Shown: in pieces, positions 9,996-19,836 of the stretch
Layout of the letters: each line of letters begins with the position of its first letter
How positions within the stretch are numbered: the first letter of the stretch is position 1
Assembly (NCBI RefSeq): GCF_009760915.1
Contig: NZ_VIDQ01000006.1
Coordinates: 62,001-126,000, forward strand
Direction: 5' to 3'
DNA: 64,000 bases
Origin: Azohydromonas aeria
GTDB lineage: Bacteria; Pseudomonadota; Gammaproteobacteria; Burkholderiales; Burkholderiaceae_C
The notes under the pieces: generated by a model
What the model was told of the DNA's origin: nothing
Seen by the model: the letters and a program-made list of their open reading frames with translations, nothing else
Database searches by the model: none
Translations under genes and position numbers: made by a program

Positions 9996-12095
9996 TCACT
10001 CCCGTGATTCATTCGGCACCTTGTCAAAGAGCGCCGATTTTTCCTCTGGCGAAGGCGAAGCCGCTCCAGCGTCCGCCCGCCCCGCCGCCAGTTCGCGCAG
10101 CCAGGCCAGCGCCTCGCCCTCCTCCTGCAGCCGCGTCATCGGCGGCAGCGCCCGGCGCAGGCGCGCGCCGTAGCCCTTGTGCGCCAGGCGCGGATCGCAC
10201 ACCACCAGCAGCCCGCGGTCGCGCTCGCTGCGGATCAGCCGCCCCGCGCCCTGCTTCAGCGACACAGCCGCCTCGGCCAGGAAATAGGCGTTGAAGGCGC
10301 TCTTGCCCTGCGCCTCCAGCTGCGCCGCGCGCGCCTCCACCAGCGGGTCGCCCGGCGGCGGGAAGGGCAGCTTGTCGATCAGCACGCACTGCAGCGCGTC
10401 GCCGGGCACGTCGATGCCCTCCCAGAAGCTGGCCGAGCCCACCAGCACCGAGTCCTGCGGATGCGCCAGGAAGCGCCGCACCAGCTGGCGCTTGGGCAGC
10501 TCCCCCTGCACCAGCACGTCGATGGCCACGCCCGCCTGCGCGAGCTCCTCGCGCAGCGCCGACGCCACCGCCGACAGTGCGCGCAGCGTGGTGGTCAGCA
10601 CGAAGGTGCGCCCGCCCAGGGCGCTGGCCAGCCGCGCCGCCAGCCGCCCCACCGCCGGCGCATGCGGCTCGGTGCCGGCGGCGGCGAAGCGGTCGGGAAT
10701 CCACAGCCGCGCGTGCGCGGCGTAATCGAAGGGGCTGTCCAGGCGCAGCACGCGCGCGTCCTCCAGCGCGGTGCTGCCGGTGAACCAGCTGAGCTTCGCG
10801 TCCGCGCCCAGCGTGGCCGAGGTGAAGATCCAGGCCTTGCGCCCGGCCTCGCGCTGCTGCGTGAGGGCATTGCGGATGTCCAGCGGCGACTCCACCAGCC
10901 GCACCTGCGCCGGCCCGATGTCGATCCAGCGCACCTGGTCAGCGGACGCGGGCGCGGCAAAGAGCGCCGTGCGCTCGGCCAGCAGCTGCGCGCGCTGGTG
11001 CAGGCGCTGCAGGTCCGGCCCGCTGCCGGCCAGCGGCTCCAGCGCACGCTGCGCCGCGCCGCAGGCGTCGGCCACGCCCTGCAGCGCGCCGTGGAAGGCG
11101 TCGCTGCCCTCGCGGTCGCTCCAGGCCAGGCGCGTGCTCATGCGCCCGGCGCCGTAGGTGCCGGCGGCATGCAGCCGCAGCTCGCGCGCGGCGGTCTCGC
11201 AGCGCGTGGCCAGCTCGTCCCAGGCGGCCAGGCCCCGCGCCGGCTGCGCGCCTTCCAGGCGCAGGTCGCGGGAAAAGTCGAGCAGCTGCGCGCTGCCCAG
11301 CGTGGTGCCCAGGAACTGCACGCCGGCCTCGACCAGCTGGTGGGCCTCGTCGAACACCGCCACGTCCACCGTGGGCAGCAGCTCGGCCACGCCGCTGTCG
11401 CGCAGCGCCAGGTCGGCGAAGAACAGGTGGTGATTCACCACCACCACGTCGGCGCCCACCGCCTCGCGCCGCGCGCGCATCACGTGGCAGCGCGTGAACT
11501 GCGGGCACTCGCCGCCCAGGCAGTTCTCGCGCGTGGAGCTGACCAGCGGCAGCAGCGGCGAGCGTTCATCCAGCAGGTCCAGCTCGGCCAGGTCGCCGCT
11601 GACGGTGGCGTGCGACCACAGCTCGATGCGCGCGAGCGCCCGCTGCGTGCGCGCGTCCATCTCGCCCGCGCGCGCCAGCTCCAGCCGGTGCCGGCACAGG
11701 TAGCTGGCGCGGCCCTTGAGCAGCGCCAGGCTCACCGGCTGGCCCAGCGCGGCGCGCAGCCGCGGCAGGTCCCGCAAATAGAGCTGGTCCTGCAGGTTCT
11801 TGGTGGCGGTGCTGACCAGCGCCCGCGCCCCGGACAGCAGCAGCGGCACCAGGTAGGCGAAGGTCTTGCCGATGCCGGTGCCGGCCTCGGCCACCAGCGC
11901 CTCGCGCCGCTCGATGGCCTGCGCCACGGCCAGCGCCATCTGCTGCTGCGCCGGGCGCTGGACGTAGTTCGGGTCGGCCTGCGCCAGCGCGCCGTCGGCA
12001 CCGAAGGTTTTGCTCACGGCCTGCGCCAGCGCGCCGCTTTCAACGTCGGAGGCGGCCGCAACGGCAGCATCGTCGGGGGTGGTGGTGTTCGCCAT
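9996..12095 (-). CDS. DinG/YoaA-type ATP-dependent DNA helicase (XPD-like, Fe-S)
   Basis: This 699-residue superfamily 2 helicase has Walker A AGTGIGKT (residues 71-78), the DEAH box (249-252), and the four cysteines of an XPD-type 4Fe-4S domain at Cys134, Cys192, Cys197 and Cys203. C-terminal motifs include FVLTTTLRALSAVA, SFWEGIDVPG and QGAGRLIRSERDRG (motif VI). The length and the Fe-S spacing fit YoaA (a checkpoint-linked partner of HolC) or DinG (R-loop and G4 unwinding); I cannot separate the two from sequence alone. It is convergent with bamD and precedes nothing obviously related. Confidence 0.93.
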   Translation of the reverse strand: MANTTTPDDAAVAAASDVESGALAQAVSKTFGADGALAQADPNYVQRPAQQQMALAVAQAIERREALVAEAGTGIGKTFAYLVPLLLSGARALVSTATKNLQDQLYLRDLPRLRAALGQPVSLALLKGRASYLCRHRLELARAGEMDARTQRALARIELWSHATVSGDLAELDLLDERSPLLPLVSSTRENCLGGECPQFTRCHVMRARREAVGADVVVVNHHLFFADLALRDSGVAELLPTVDVAVFDEAHQLVEAGVQFLGTTLGSAQLLDFSRDLRLEGAQPARGLAAWDELATRCETAARELRLHAAGTYGAGRMSTRLAWSDREGSDAFHGALQGVADACGAAQRALEPLAGSGPDLQRLHQRAQLLAERTALFAAPASADQVRWIDIGPAQVRLVESPLDIRNALTQQREAGRKAWIFTSATLGADAKLSWFTGSTALEDARVLRLDSPFDYAAHARLWIPDRFAAAGTEPHAPAVGRLAARLASALGGRTFVLTTTLRALSAVASALREELAQAGVAIDVLVQGELPKRQLVRRFLAHPQDSVLVGSASFWEGIDVPGDALQCVLIDKLPFPPPGDPLVEARAAQLEAQGKSAFNAYFLAEAAVSLKQGAGRLIRSERDRGLLVVCDPRLAHKGYGARLRRALPPMTRLQEEGEALAWLRELAAGRADAGAASPSPEEKSALFDKVPNESRE

Positions 12096-12138
12096 GGGGG
12101 CGCGCAGTGTAGGCGGTGCCCCTTGGGCGCAACGCCCG

Positions 12139-13236
12139 TCAGGTCAGCGAGGTATCGACCTCGCGGTGTTCCAGCTCCAGGAACTCCTGGGACTGCATCT
12201 CGTTGAGGCGCGACACCGTGCGCGGGAACTCGTGCGCCAGCGGCCCCTCGGTGTAGAGCTCCTCGGGCGGCACCGCGGCCGAGACGATGAACTTGCACCT
12301 GCGGTCATACAAAACGTCCACCAGCCAGGTAAAACGCCGCGCCTCGCTGGCCAGGCGCACCGGCATGTGCGGCACGTCCGACAGCATCACGGTGTGGAAG
12401 CGGCTGGCGATCTCCAGGTAGTCGTTCTGCGAGCGCGGGCCGCCGCACAGCGTCTTGAAGTCAAACCAGACCACGCCGCCGGCGCGCCGGCGCGCCTGCA
12501 GCACGCGCTGCTCGATGTGCAGCACCGGGTCCTCTTCCCGGGCCTCGGCCAGCTCCTCGAACGCGGCCGCCATCTCGGCGTCGGCCTGCGCCCCCAGCGG
12601 GCAGTGGTAGAGCTTGACGTGCTGCAGCGTGCGCCGGCGGTAGTCGGTGCCGGCATCGACGTTGAGCACCTCCATGTTCGCCTTGAGCAGCTCGATGGCG
12701 GGCAGGATGCGGTCGCGGTGCAACCCGTTCGGGTACAGCCCGTCGGGATGGAAGTTCGACGTGGTGACGATCGACACCCGGTTGGCGAACAGCGCCTCCA
12801 GCAGCCGGTGCAGGATCATCGCGTCGGTCACGTCGGCGACGTGGAACTCGTCGAAGCAGATCAGCCGGTAGCGCCGCGCGATGCGCTTGCCCAGCTCGTC
12901 GAGCGGGTTCACCACGCCCTTGAGCTCCTGCAGCTCGCGGTGCACCTCGCGCATGAACTCGTGGAAATGCAGCCGCGTCTTGCGCTTCAGGGGCACGGAC
13001 TGGAAGAAGCAGTCCATCAGGAAGCTCTTGCCGCGCCCCACGCCGCCGTACATGTACACGCCGCGCGGGATCGGCGGGCGGCGGATCAGCTTGGTCAGCG
13101 CGTTGTTGCGCCGCGCCTTGTAGGCGATCCACTCGTTCTCGCAGCGCTCCAGCGCCGCGATGGCGCGCAGCTGCGCCTCGTCGGTCTTGTAGCCGCGCTC
13201 GGTCAGCGTCTGTTCGTAGAGGGCTCGGACGGCCAC
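12139..13236 (-). CDS. zapE: Cell division ATPase ZapE (AFG1 family)
   Basis: This 365-residue AAA-type ATPase has Walker A GGVGRGKS (residues 64-71), Walker B LICFDEFHV, and the family block FFQSVPLKRKTRLHFHEFMREVH. ZapE associates with the Z ring during constriction in E. coli; AFG1 is the mitochondrial homologue. In Burkholderiales it usually lies just downstream of the 2-oxoglutarate dehydrogenase operon, as here. The start is a GTG at 13236; an in-frame TGA four codons upstream rules out a longer form. A terminator separates it from lpdA, so it is probably transcribed from its own promoter or by read-through. Confidence 0.95.
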   Translation of the reverse strand: MAVRALYEQTLTERGYKTDEAQLRAIAALERCENEWIAYKARRNNALTKLIRRPPIPRGVYMYGGVGRGKSFLMDCFFQSVPLKRKTRLHFHEFMREVHRELQELKGVVNPLDELGKRIARRYRLICFDEFHVADVTDAMILHRLLEALFANRVSIVTTSNFHPDGLYPNGLHRDRILPAIELLKANMEVLNVDAGTDYRRRTLQHVKLYHCPLGAQADAEMAAAFEELAEAREEDPVLHIEQRVLQARRRAGGVVWFDFKTLCGGPRSQNDYLEIASRFHTVMLSDVPHMPVRLASEARRFTWLVDVLYDRRCKFIVSAAVPPEELYTEGPLAHEFPRTVSRLNEMQSQEFLELEHREVDTSLT

Positions 13237-13267
13237 GGTGATGCTTCAGCCAGTTGGGGGTTGAATC

Positions 13268-13291
13268 GAAAAGGGGCCCCGCGGGGCCCCT
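13268..13291 (-). terminator. Intrinsic terminator after lpdA
   Basis: On the minus strand AGGGGCCCC/GGGGCCCCT (9 bp arms, two-base centre) is followed by TTTTC, 17 bp after the lpdA stop. It ends the sucA-odhB-DUF29-lpdA unit. Confidence 0.8.
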
Positions 13292-13307
13292 GCTCTGCGC
13301 GCTCGGC

Positions 13308-14738
13308 TCAGAAGTTGAGCGTGCGCTTGTCCACCGCCAGGGCGGCTTCCTTGGTCGCCTCGGACAGCGAGGGGTGCGCGTGGCAGATGCGCGCGATGTC
13401 CTCGGCGCTGGCCTTGAACTCCATCGCCACCACGGCTTCGGAGATCAGCTCCGAGGCCATGGGCCCCACGATGTGCACGCCCAGGATCTCGTCCGTGGCG
13501 GCGTCGGCCAGGAACTTCACCATGCCGGTGGTGTCGCCCAGCGCGCGCGCGCGGCCGTTGGCCAGGAACGGGAAGGTGCCGGCCTTGTAGGCGCGGCCCG
13601 CGGCCTTGAGCGCCTGCTCGGTCTGGCCCACCCAGGCGATCTCGGGGCTGGTGTAGATGACCCAGGGAATGGTGTCGAAGTTGACGTGCCCGTGCTGGCC
13701 GGCGATGCGCTCGGCCACCGCCACGCCTTCCTCTTCCGCCTTGTGCGCCAGCATCGGGCCGCGCACCACGTCGCCCACCGCCCACACGCCGGGCAGGTTG
13801 GTGCGGCACTCGGCGTCCACGACGATGGCGCCGCGCTCGTCGAGCTGCAGGCCCACGGCTTCAGGATTGAGGCCGATGGTGTTGGGCACGCGGCCGATCG
13901 AGACGATCAGCTTGTCCACGGCCAGGGTCTGCTCGCCGCCCTTGGCGTCGGTGTAGGCGATCGTGACGCCCTCGCCCTCGGTGCTGACCGAGCCGATCTT
14001 CACGCCCAGCTCGATCTTGAGGCCCTGCTTGACGAAGGCCTTGTGCGCTTCCTTGGCGATCTGCTCGTCGGCCGCGCCCAGGAACGTGGGCAGCATCTCC
14101 AGGATCGTCACTTCCGCGCCCAGGCGGCGCCAGACCGAGCCCATCTCCAGGCCGATCACGCCGGCGCCGATCACGCCCAGCTTCTTCGGGGTGGCACCGA
14201 TGCGCAGCGCGCCGTCGTTGGACAGCACCTTGGCCTCGTCGTAGGGCAGGCCCGGCAGCTGGCGGGCGTTGGAGCCGGTCGCGACGATCACGTTCTTGGC
14301 TGTGAGCGTCTCGGCGGCCTTGCCGGCCACGCTGATCTCGTAGCCGCCGCCCTCGACCGCCTTGGCGAAGGAGCCGCGGCCGTGGAAGAACGTGACCTTG
14401 TTCTTCTTGAACAGGTAGAGGATGCCGTCGTTGTTCTGCTTCACGACGCTGTCCTTGCGGCCGACCATCTTGGCCACGTCGATCCGCAGGTTCTCCAGGC
14501 TGATGCCGTGGTCGCCGAAGTGCTTGGCGGCATGCTCGAAATGCTCGCTCGACTGCAGCAGCGCCTTGGAGGGGATGCAGCCGACGTTGGTGCAGGTGCC
14601 GCCCGGGGCCGGGCCGCCCTTGTCGTTCTGCCACTCGTCGATGCAGGCGGTGTTGAAGCCCAGCTGCGCGGCGCGGATCGCGGCGATGTAGCCGCCGGGG
14701 CCGCCACCGATGACGACGACGTCGAAGTTCTTGCTCAT
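13308..14738 (-). CDS. lpdA: Dihydrolipoamide dehydrogenase (E3)
   Basis: E3 reoxidises dihydrolipoamide of the 2-oxoglutarate dehydrogenase complex with NAD+. The 476-residue flavoprotein has the N-terminal FAD motif [12 protein letters not shown], the redox-active disulfide [11 protein letters not shown] (Cys49, Cys54), the NAD-binding motif [16 protein letters not shown], and the C-terminal catalytic block [16 protein letters not shown] with the active His. It is the last gene of the odh operon, placed after the DUF29 gene with 34 bp between them. Confidence 0.97.
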   Translation of the reverse strand: MSKNFDVVVIGGGPGGYIAAIRAAQLGFNTACIDEWQNDKGGPAPGGTCTNVGCIPSKALLQSSEHFEHAAKHFGDHGISLENLRIDVAKMVGRKDSVVKQNNDGILYLFKKNKVTFFHGRGSFAKAVEGGGYEISVAGKAAETLTAKNVIVATGSNARQLPGLPYDEAKVLSNDGALRIGATPKKLGVIGAGVIGLEMGSVWRRLGAEVTILEMLPTFLGAADEQIAKEAHKAFVKQGLKIELGVKIGSVSTEGEGVTIAYTDAKGGEQTLAVDKLIVSIGRVPNTIGLNPEAVGLQLDERGAIVVDAECRTNLPGVWAVGDVVRGPMLAHKAEEEGVAVAERIAGQHGHVNFDTIPWVIYTSPEIAWVGQTEQALKAAGRAYKAGTFPFLANGRARALGDTTGMVKFLADAATDEILGVHIVGPMASELISEAVVAMEFKASAEDIARICHAHPSLSEATKEAALAVDKRTLNF

Positions 14739-14772
14739 GCTTTTGTTCAGTAAGGGTGTGGGTGCGCCGGGC

Positions 14773-15240
14773 TCAGTCCAGCCCGAGGTCGCCTGACAGG
14801 ATGCGCCGGACGTCGAAGGGACATTCCAGCGGGAAGCGCGCGACGTCCAGCCCGGTCTCGATCGCCGCGTTGCGGCGCGCCTTGGAGTAGGCCCGGCCCT
14901 GGAAGGCCGGGTCCTCCAGCACGGGGCGCAGGCTGGGGCTGTCGTCCAGGCCGTCGCGGATGCTCTCGCAGGCGTTCTCGATCGAGAGCCGCCAGCTGTT
15001 GCTGCGCATGGAGGGCTGGTGCTCCCACTTGAGCAGGTGCATCAGCAGGACCGAGAGGTGGCTTTCCAGCGCCCGCCGCTCGCTCTTGCCCATGTCTTCC
15101 AGTTCCTCGATCAGGTGCTCGACGTCCACTTCCGCGAAGCGCCGCTGGCGCAGCAGCTCCGCGTTCAGGCTCGCCCACGCCGCGGTGTCGGTGTCGTAGA
15201 GCTGCTCGCTCTTCTTCGGGGAACGGCCTTGCGTTGACAT
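14773..15240 (-). CDS. DUF29 domain protein
   Basis: The protein is about 155 residues and matches the DUF29 pattern I know: [25 protein letters not shown], then [21 protein letters not shown] and [12 protein letters not shown]. It is mostly helical with no signal or membrane segment. DUF29 has no established biochemical function. It lies between odhB and lpdA in the same orientation, so it is co-transcribed with the E2 and E3 subunits. I chose the ATG at 15240 because GGAGAG lies upstream at normal spacing; a second ATG at 15252 overlaps that site. Confidence 0.85.
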   Translation of the reverse strand: MSTQGRSPKKSEQLYDTDTAAWASLNAELLRQRRFAEVDVEHLIEELEDMGKSERRALESHLSVLLMHLLKWEHQPSMRSNSWRLSIENACESIRDGLDDSPSLRPVLEDPAFQGRAYSKARRNAAIETGLDVARFPLECPFDVRRILSGDLGLD

Positions 15241-15266
15241 CGGGCTCTCCATGCGTTGCCGCGCTG

Positions 15267-15298
15267 CGGCCGCCGCGCCCCGCGAGGCACGGCGGCCG
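15267..15298. repeat. GC-rich inverted repeat between odhB and the DUF29 gene
   Basis: Arms CGGCCGCCG and CGGCGGCCG (9 bp, perfect) are separated by 14 bases. There is no T tract, so it is not a standard terminator; it could stabilise the 3' end of sucA-odhB mRNA. Confidence 0.6.
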
Positions 15299-15327
15299 AT
15301 CGCGCCGCGAGCGCGACTGCCGTTGGA

Positions 15328-16599
15328 TCAGATGTCGAACAGCAGGCGCGCCGGGTCTTCCAGCGCTTCCTTCATCGTCACCAGGCCCAGCACCGCCTCG
15401 CGGCCGTCGATGATGCGGTGGTCGTAGCTCATGGCCAGGTAGTTCATCGGGCGCACTACGACCTGGCCGTTCTCCACCACGGCGCGGTCCTTGGTGGCGT
15501 GCACGCCCAGGATGGCCGACTGCGGCGGGTTGATGATCGGCGTGGACAGCATCGAGCCGAAGGTGCCGCCGTTGGAGATCGAGAAGGTGCCGCCGGAGAG
15601 CTCTTCCAGCGACAGCTTGCCGTCCTTGGCCTTCTGGCCGAAGCCGGCGATGGTCTTCTCGATGTCCGCGAACGACAGCTGGTCGGCGTTGCGGATGATG
15701 GGCACCACCAGGCCGCGCGGCGAGCCCACCGCGATGCCGATGTCGAAGTAGCCGTGGTAGACGATGTCGTTGCCGTCCACCGAGGCGTTCAGGACCGGGA
15801 ACTTCTTGAGCGCGGCCACGGCGGCCTTCACGAAGAAGCTCATGAAGCCCAGCTTCACGCCGTGCTCCTTCTCGAACTTGTCCTGGAACTTCTTGCGCAT
15901 CTCCATCACCGGCGCCATGTTCACTTCGTTGAACGTGGTCAGGATGGCGTTGGTGGACTGCGACTGCAGCAGCCGCTCGGCGACGCGGGCGCGCAGCCGG
16001 CTCATCGGCACGCGCTGCTCGGGGCGGTCGCCCAGGTTGGCGGCCACCGGCGCGGCCACGGCCGGCAGCGGCTTGGCCACGGCGGCGGCCACCGGGGCGG
16101 CCACCGGCGCGGGCACGGCCGCCTTGGCGCCGGCCAGCAGGTTCTGCAGCACGTCGCCCTTGGTGACGCGGCCGTCGCGGCCGGTGCCGGCCACGGAGCC
16201 GGCGGCCAGGCCGTTGTCGGCCATCAGCTTGGCGGCGGCGGGCATGGCCACGTCGCTCTTGGAGCCGCCCGTGGCGGCGGCGGCGGCCGCGGGCGCGGCC
16301 GGGGCGGCGGCAGCAGCGGGCGCGGCGGCGGCGGCCGGGGCCGCGGCACCGGCGGTGGCCTCGGTGTCGATCTTGGCGATGAGCTGGTCGCTCACCACGG
16401 TGCCGCCGTCGGCCACGACGATCTCACCCAGCACGCCGGCGGAAGGCGCGGGCACTTCCAGCACGACCTTGTCGGTCTCGATCTCGATCAGGATCTCGTC
16501 CTGCGCCACGGCCTCGCCGGCCTTCTTCTTCCACTGCAGCAGCGTGGCTTCGGCCACCGACTCGGACAGCTGCGGAACCTTGACTTCAACGATTGCCAT
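15328..16599 (-). CDS. odhB: Dihydrolipoyllysine-residue succinyltransferase (E2) of the 2-oxoglutarate dehydrogenase complex
   Basis: E2 transfers the succinyl group to CoA and forms the core of the complex. The 423-residue protein has one N-terminal lipoyl domain with the lipoylated lysine in [13 protein letters not shown] (Lys44), an Ala/Pro/Thr-rich swinging arm, a peripheral-subunit-binding domain ([21 protein letters not shown], about residues 115-155), and the catalytic domain ending in [11 protein letters not shown] with the HxxxDG active-site motif. It follows sucA by about 125 bp. Confidence 0.97.
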   Translation of the reverse strand: MAIVEVKVPQLSESVAEATLLQWKKKAGEAVAQDEILIEIETDKVVLEVPAPSAGVLGEIVVADGGTVVSDQLIAKIDTEATAGAAAPAAAAAPAAAAAPAAPAAAAAATGGSKSDVAMPAAAKLMADNGLAAGSVAGTGRDGRVTKGDVLQNLLAGAKAAVPAPVAAPVAAAVAKPLPAVAAPVAANLGDRPEQRVPMSRLRARVAERLLQSQSTNAILTTFNEVNMAPVMEMRKKFQDKFEKEHGVKLGFMSFFVKAAVAALKKFPVLNASVDGNDIVYHGYFDIGIAVGSPRGLVVPIIRNADQLSFADIEKTIAGFGQKAKDGKLSLEELSGGTFSISNGGTFGSMLSTPIINPPQSAILGVHATKDRAVVENGQVVVRPMNYLAMSYDHRIIDGREAVLGLVTMKEALEDPARLLFDI

Positions 16600-16724
16600 T
16601 TTTCGTCTCTTCGGAATTGGGGTCTGCCGGGCGCGTACCCGGCTGCCGCGCGGCCCTTTGTTCTACGCGCGGGCCGCGCGTGCAGGAGACGGCGCGCAAC
16701 AGCTGCGCGCCGCGGTTCATCACG

Positions 16725-19580
16725 TCACTTGTTGAGCACGAAGCCCTTGAGCTTGGCGAAAGCCTGCTCCAGCAGCGCCTTTTGCTGCTCCTGGTGCAGG
16801 TGCGCGTAGCCCACGGCCGGGGAGGCCGAGGAGGGACGGCCGGCGTAGCCGAGCTTTTGCCCTTCGCTCATGTTCTCGTGGATGTAGTGCTGCACGAAGA
16901 ACCAGGCGCCCTGGTTCTGCGGCTCGTCCTGGCACCACACCACGTCCGTGGCGTTGGGGTACTTGCGCATCTCGGCGGCGAAGGCCTTGTGCGGGAACGG
17001 GTAGAGCTGCTCGACGCGGATGATGGCCACGTCGGCGGCGCCCTTCTCCTCGCGCTTCTTGACCAGGTCGTAATAGACCTTGCCCGAGCACGCGATCACG
17101 CGCTTGACCTTGGACGCGTCGATGTCGGCCTTGAGCTCCGGGATCACGGTGCGGAACTCGCCGCCGGTGAACTCGGACAGCGGCGACGTGGCGTCCTTGT
17201 TCCGCAGCAGCGACTTCGGGGTCATGATGACCAGCGGCTTGCGGAACTGGCGCACCATCTGGCGGCGCAGCACGTGGAAGATCTGGCTGGCCGTGGTCGG
17301 CTGCACGATCTGCATGTTGTTGTCCGCGGCCAGCTGCATGAAGCGCTCCAGGCGCGCCGAGCTGTGCTCGGGGCCCTGGCCTTCATAGCCGTGCGGCAGC
17401 ATCATGACCAGGCCGTTGGCGCGGCCCCACTTCACCTCGCCCGAGGCGATGAACTGGTCGATGACGACCTGCGCGCCGTTGGCGAAGTCGCCGAACTGCG
17501 CTTCCCAGATCACCAGCGTGTTGGGCTCGGAGCCGGCGTAGCCGTACTCGAAGGCCAGCACGGCTTCTTCCGACAGGATCGAGTCGATGACGACGAACGG
17601 GGCCTGGTTGTCGGCCACGTTCTGCAGCGGCACGTAGGTGCCCTCGTCCCACTTCTCGCGCTTCTGGTCGTGGATGACGGCGTGGCGGTGCGTGAAGGTG
17701 CCGCGCCCGCAGTCCTCGCCGGACAGGCGCACCGCGTAGCCCGAGGCCACCAGCGAGGCGAAGGCCATGTGCTCGCCCATGCCCCAGTCCACGTTGATGT
17801 CGCCGCGGCCCATGGCGGCGCGGTCGTCGTAGACCTTCTTGACCAGCGGGTGCAGGTTCAGCGTCTCGGGGAAGGTGGTGAGCCGCTCGGCCAGGCGCTT
17901 CCACTCCGTCATCGGGATGGCGGTGTCGGCGGCGTCCGTCCACTTCTTGCCGATGAACGGCGTCCAGTCGACGGCGTACTTGCTCTTGAAGTTGCTGAGC
18001 ACCGGGTCCACCGTGTGGCGGCCCTCGTCCATGGCGGCGCGGTAGGCCTTGACCATGTCGTCGCCCAGCGTCTCGCCCAGGCCCTGCACGGCCAGCTTGT
18101 CGGCGTAGAGCTTGCGGGTGCCGGGGTGCTGGGCGATCTTGCGGTACATCAGCGGCTGCGTCAGCGCCGGCGTGTCCTGCTCGTTGTGGCCCAGCTTGCG
18201 GAAGCAGATGATGTCCAGCACCACGTCCTTGCGGAACGTCATGCGGAACTCCAGCGCCAGCTGCGCGGCCAGCACCACGGCTTCCGGATCGTCGCCGTTG
18301 ACGTGCAGCACCGGCGCTTCGACCATCTTGACGACGTCGGTGCAGTACAGCGTGGAGCGCAGGTCGCGCGGGTCGGAGGTGGTGAAGCCGATCTGGTTGT
18401 TGATGATCAGGTGCACCGTGCCGCCGGTGGAGTAGCCGCGCGTCTCCGACAGCGCCAGCGTCTCCTGGTTCACGCCCTGGCCGCCGAAGGCCGAGTCGCC
18501 GTGCACCAGCACGGGCAGCACCTGGGCGCCGGTCTTGTCGGCGCGGCGGTCCATGCGCGCGCGCACCGAGCCCTCGACCACCGGGTTCACGATCTCCAGG
18601 TGCGAGGGGTTGAAGGCCAGGCTCAGGTGCACCGGGCCGCCGGGGGTGGCCACGTCGCTGGAGAAGCCCTGGTGGTACTTCACGTCACCGGCGGGCAGGT
18701 CTTCCGGCGCGGTGTGCTCGAACTCGGCGAACAGGTCCTTGGGCATCTTGCCCAGGGTGTTGACGAGCACGTTGAGGCGGCCGCGGTGGGCCATGCCGAT
18801 CACGATCTCCTGCACGCCCTTCTGGCCGGCCTGCTGGATGATCTCGTCCATCGCCGCAATGAAGCTCTCGCCGCCTTCGAGCGAGAAGCGCTTCTGGCCG
18901 ACGTACTTGGTGTGCAGGTAGCGCTCCAGGCCTTCGGCCGCGGTCAGGCGGTCCAGCACGTGCTTCTTCTGCTCGGCGGTGAGCGTCGGCTTGCTGCGGA
19001 TGCTCTCGAGTCGCTGCTGCCACCAGCGCTTTTGCGCCTGGTCGGTGATGTGCATGAACTCGGCACCGATGGTGCTGCAGTAGGTCTCGCGCAGCGCCTG
19101 CACGATCTGCCGCAGCGTCATCTGCTCGGCGGTCGTGAAGTAGGTGTTCGTGGCGCTGAACGTGATGTCCATGTCGGACTCGCTCAGGTCGTAGAACGCC
19201 GGCTCCAGCTCGGGGATCTTCGGGCGCTCGGTGCGCTTGAGCGGGTCGAGGTCGGCCCAGCGCGAGCCCAGCGAGCGGTACGCGGCGATCAGGCTCTGGA
19301 CGTGGACCTGCTTGCGCGCCACGGCGAGGTCGGCGCTGCTGGCCTTGACGGCGAAGGCGTTGGACTTGGCGCGCTGCGCGAAGGATTCGATGACGGGCGC
19401 ATGGGCCACGTCCGGACGCTCGCTGCCGTCCACGGCCGGGACGTGCTGCAGGGCATCGAAGTACTCCCGCCAGTTCTCGGGCACGGAACCGGGGTTGTCG
19501 AGGTAAGCCTCGTAAAGCTCCTCGACGTAGGGCGCGTTGCCCCCGAACAGGTACGAGTTCGACCTGTACTGCTGCATCAT
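16725..19580 (-). CDS. sucA: 2-oxoglutarate dehydrogenase E1 component
   Basis: E1 decarboxylates 2-oxoglutarate with thiamine diphosphate and reductively succinylates E2-bound lipoate. The protein of about 951 residues shows the E1o N-terminus (SYLFGGNAPYVEELYEAYLDNPGSV), the active-site region GMAHRGRLNVLVNTLGK, VHGDSAFGGQG, and TPKSLLRNKDATSPLSEF near the C-terminus. I start at 19580 (MMQQYRSNSYLFGG), preceded by GGTGAG at normal spacing; the in-frame upstream extension is not family-like. It is the first gene of the odh operon. Confidence 0.97.
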   Translation of the reverse strand: MMQQYRSNSYLFGGNAPYVEELYEAYLDNPGSVPENWREYFDALQHVPAVDGSERPDVAHAPVIESFAQRAKSNAFAVKASSADLAVARKQVHVQSLIAAYRSLGSRWADLDPLKRTERPKIPELEPAFYDLSESDMDITFSATNTYFTTAEQMTLRQIVQALRETYCSTIGAEFMHITDQAQKRWWQQRLESIRSKPTLTAEQKKHVLDRLTAAEGLERYLHTKYVGQKRFSLEGGESFIAAMDEIIQQAGQKGVQEIVIGMAHRGRLNVLVNTLGKMPKDLFAEFEHTAPEDLPAGDVKYHQGFSSDVATPGGPVHLSLAFNPSHLEIVNPVVEGSVRARMDRRADKTGAQVLPVLVHGDSAFGGQGVNQETLALSETRGYSTGGTVHLIINNQIGFTTSDPRDLRSTLYCTDVVKMVEAPVLHVNGDDPEAVVLAAQLALEFRMTFRKDVVLDIICFRKLGHNEQDTPALTQPLMYRKIAQHPGTRKLYADKLAVQGLGETLGDDMVKAYRAAMDEGRHTVDPVLSNFKSKYAVDWTPFIGKKWTDAADTAIPMTEWKRLAERLTTFPETLNLHPLVKKVYDDRAAMGRGDINVDWGMGEHMAFASLVASGYAVRLSGEDCGRGTFTHRHAVIHDQKREKWDEGTYVPLQNVADNQAPFVVIDSILSEEAVLAFEYGYAGSEPNTLVIWEAQFGDFANGAQVVIDQFIASGEVKWGRANGLVMMLPHGYEGQGPEHSSARLERFMQLAADNNMQIVQPTTASQIFHVLRRQMVRQFRKPLVIMTPKSLLRNKDATSPLSEFTGGEFRTVIPELKADIDASKVKRVIACSGKVYYDLVKKREEKGAADVAIIRVEQLYPFPHKAFAAEMRKYPNATDVVWCQDEPQNQGAWFFVQHYIHENMSEGQKLGYAGRPSSASPAVGYAHLHQEQQKALLEQAFAKLKGFVLNK

Positions 19581-19786
19581 TTTTCGCTCACCTTTCACCT
19601 CGTCCACGAGGCTGTTGGCTGGTTTCAAGAACCTTCCGCGACACGGCTTGACCGGTTGGCGGATTGCGACCCGCCTTCACCAGGATTTCTTGTGAAAACC
19701 AGCAAAGGGGACGGGAAGGACGAATTCAAAGAACGGCGGACTGTACCATCCTCAATGCGGGGGATGACACCCGTCTGACGGCAGGG

Positions 19787-19813
19787 AAAGTCCCCGTTCA
19801 CAACGGGCTTTTT
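19787..19813 (+). terminator. Terminator-like hairpin just upstream of the cysteine-rich gene
   Basis: On the plus strand CCCGTT/AACGGG (6 bp, loop CAC), extendable by AAAG/CTTT across a two-base bulge, is followed by a run of five T. No plus-strand gene precedes it in the sucA upstream region, so it would end a short unassigned transcript or act as an attenuator of the gene starting at 19837. Confidence 0.5.
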
Positions 19814-19836
19814 GCGTGCTGCGGCACATTCAAGGA

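Noticed and set aside
16593-19778. 1061-codon plus-strand frame opposite sucA
   Set aside because: Antisense open frame with Val/Leu/His/Arg-rich translation and no domains, as expected opposite a highly biased gene.
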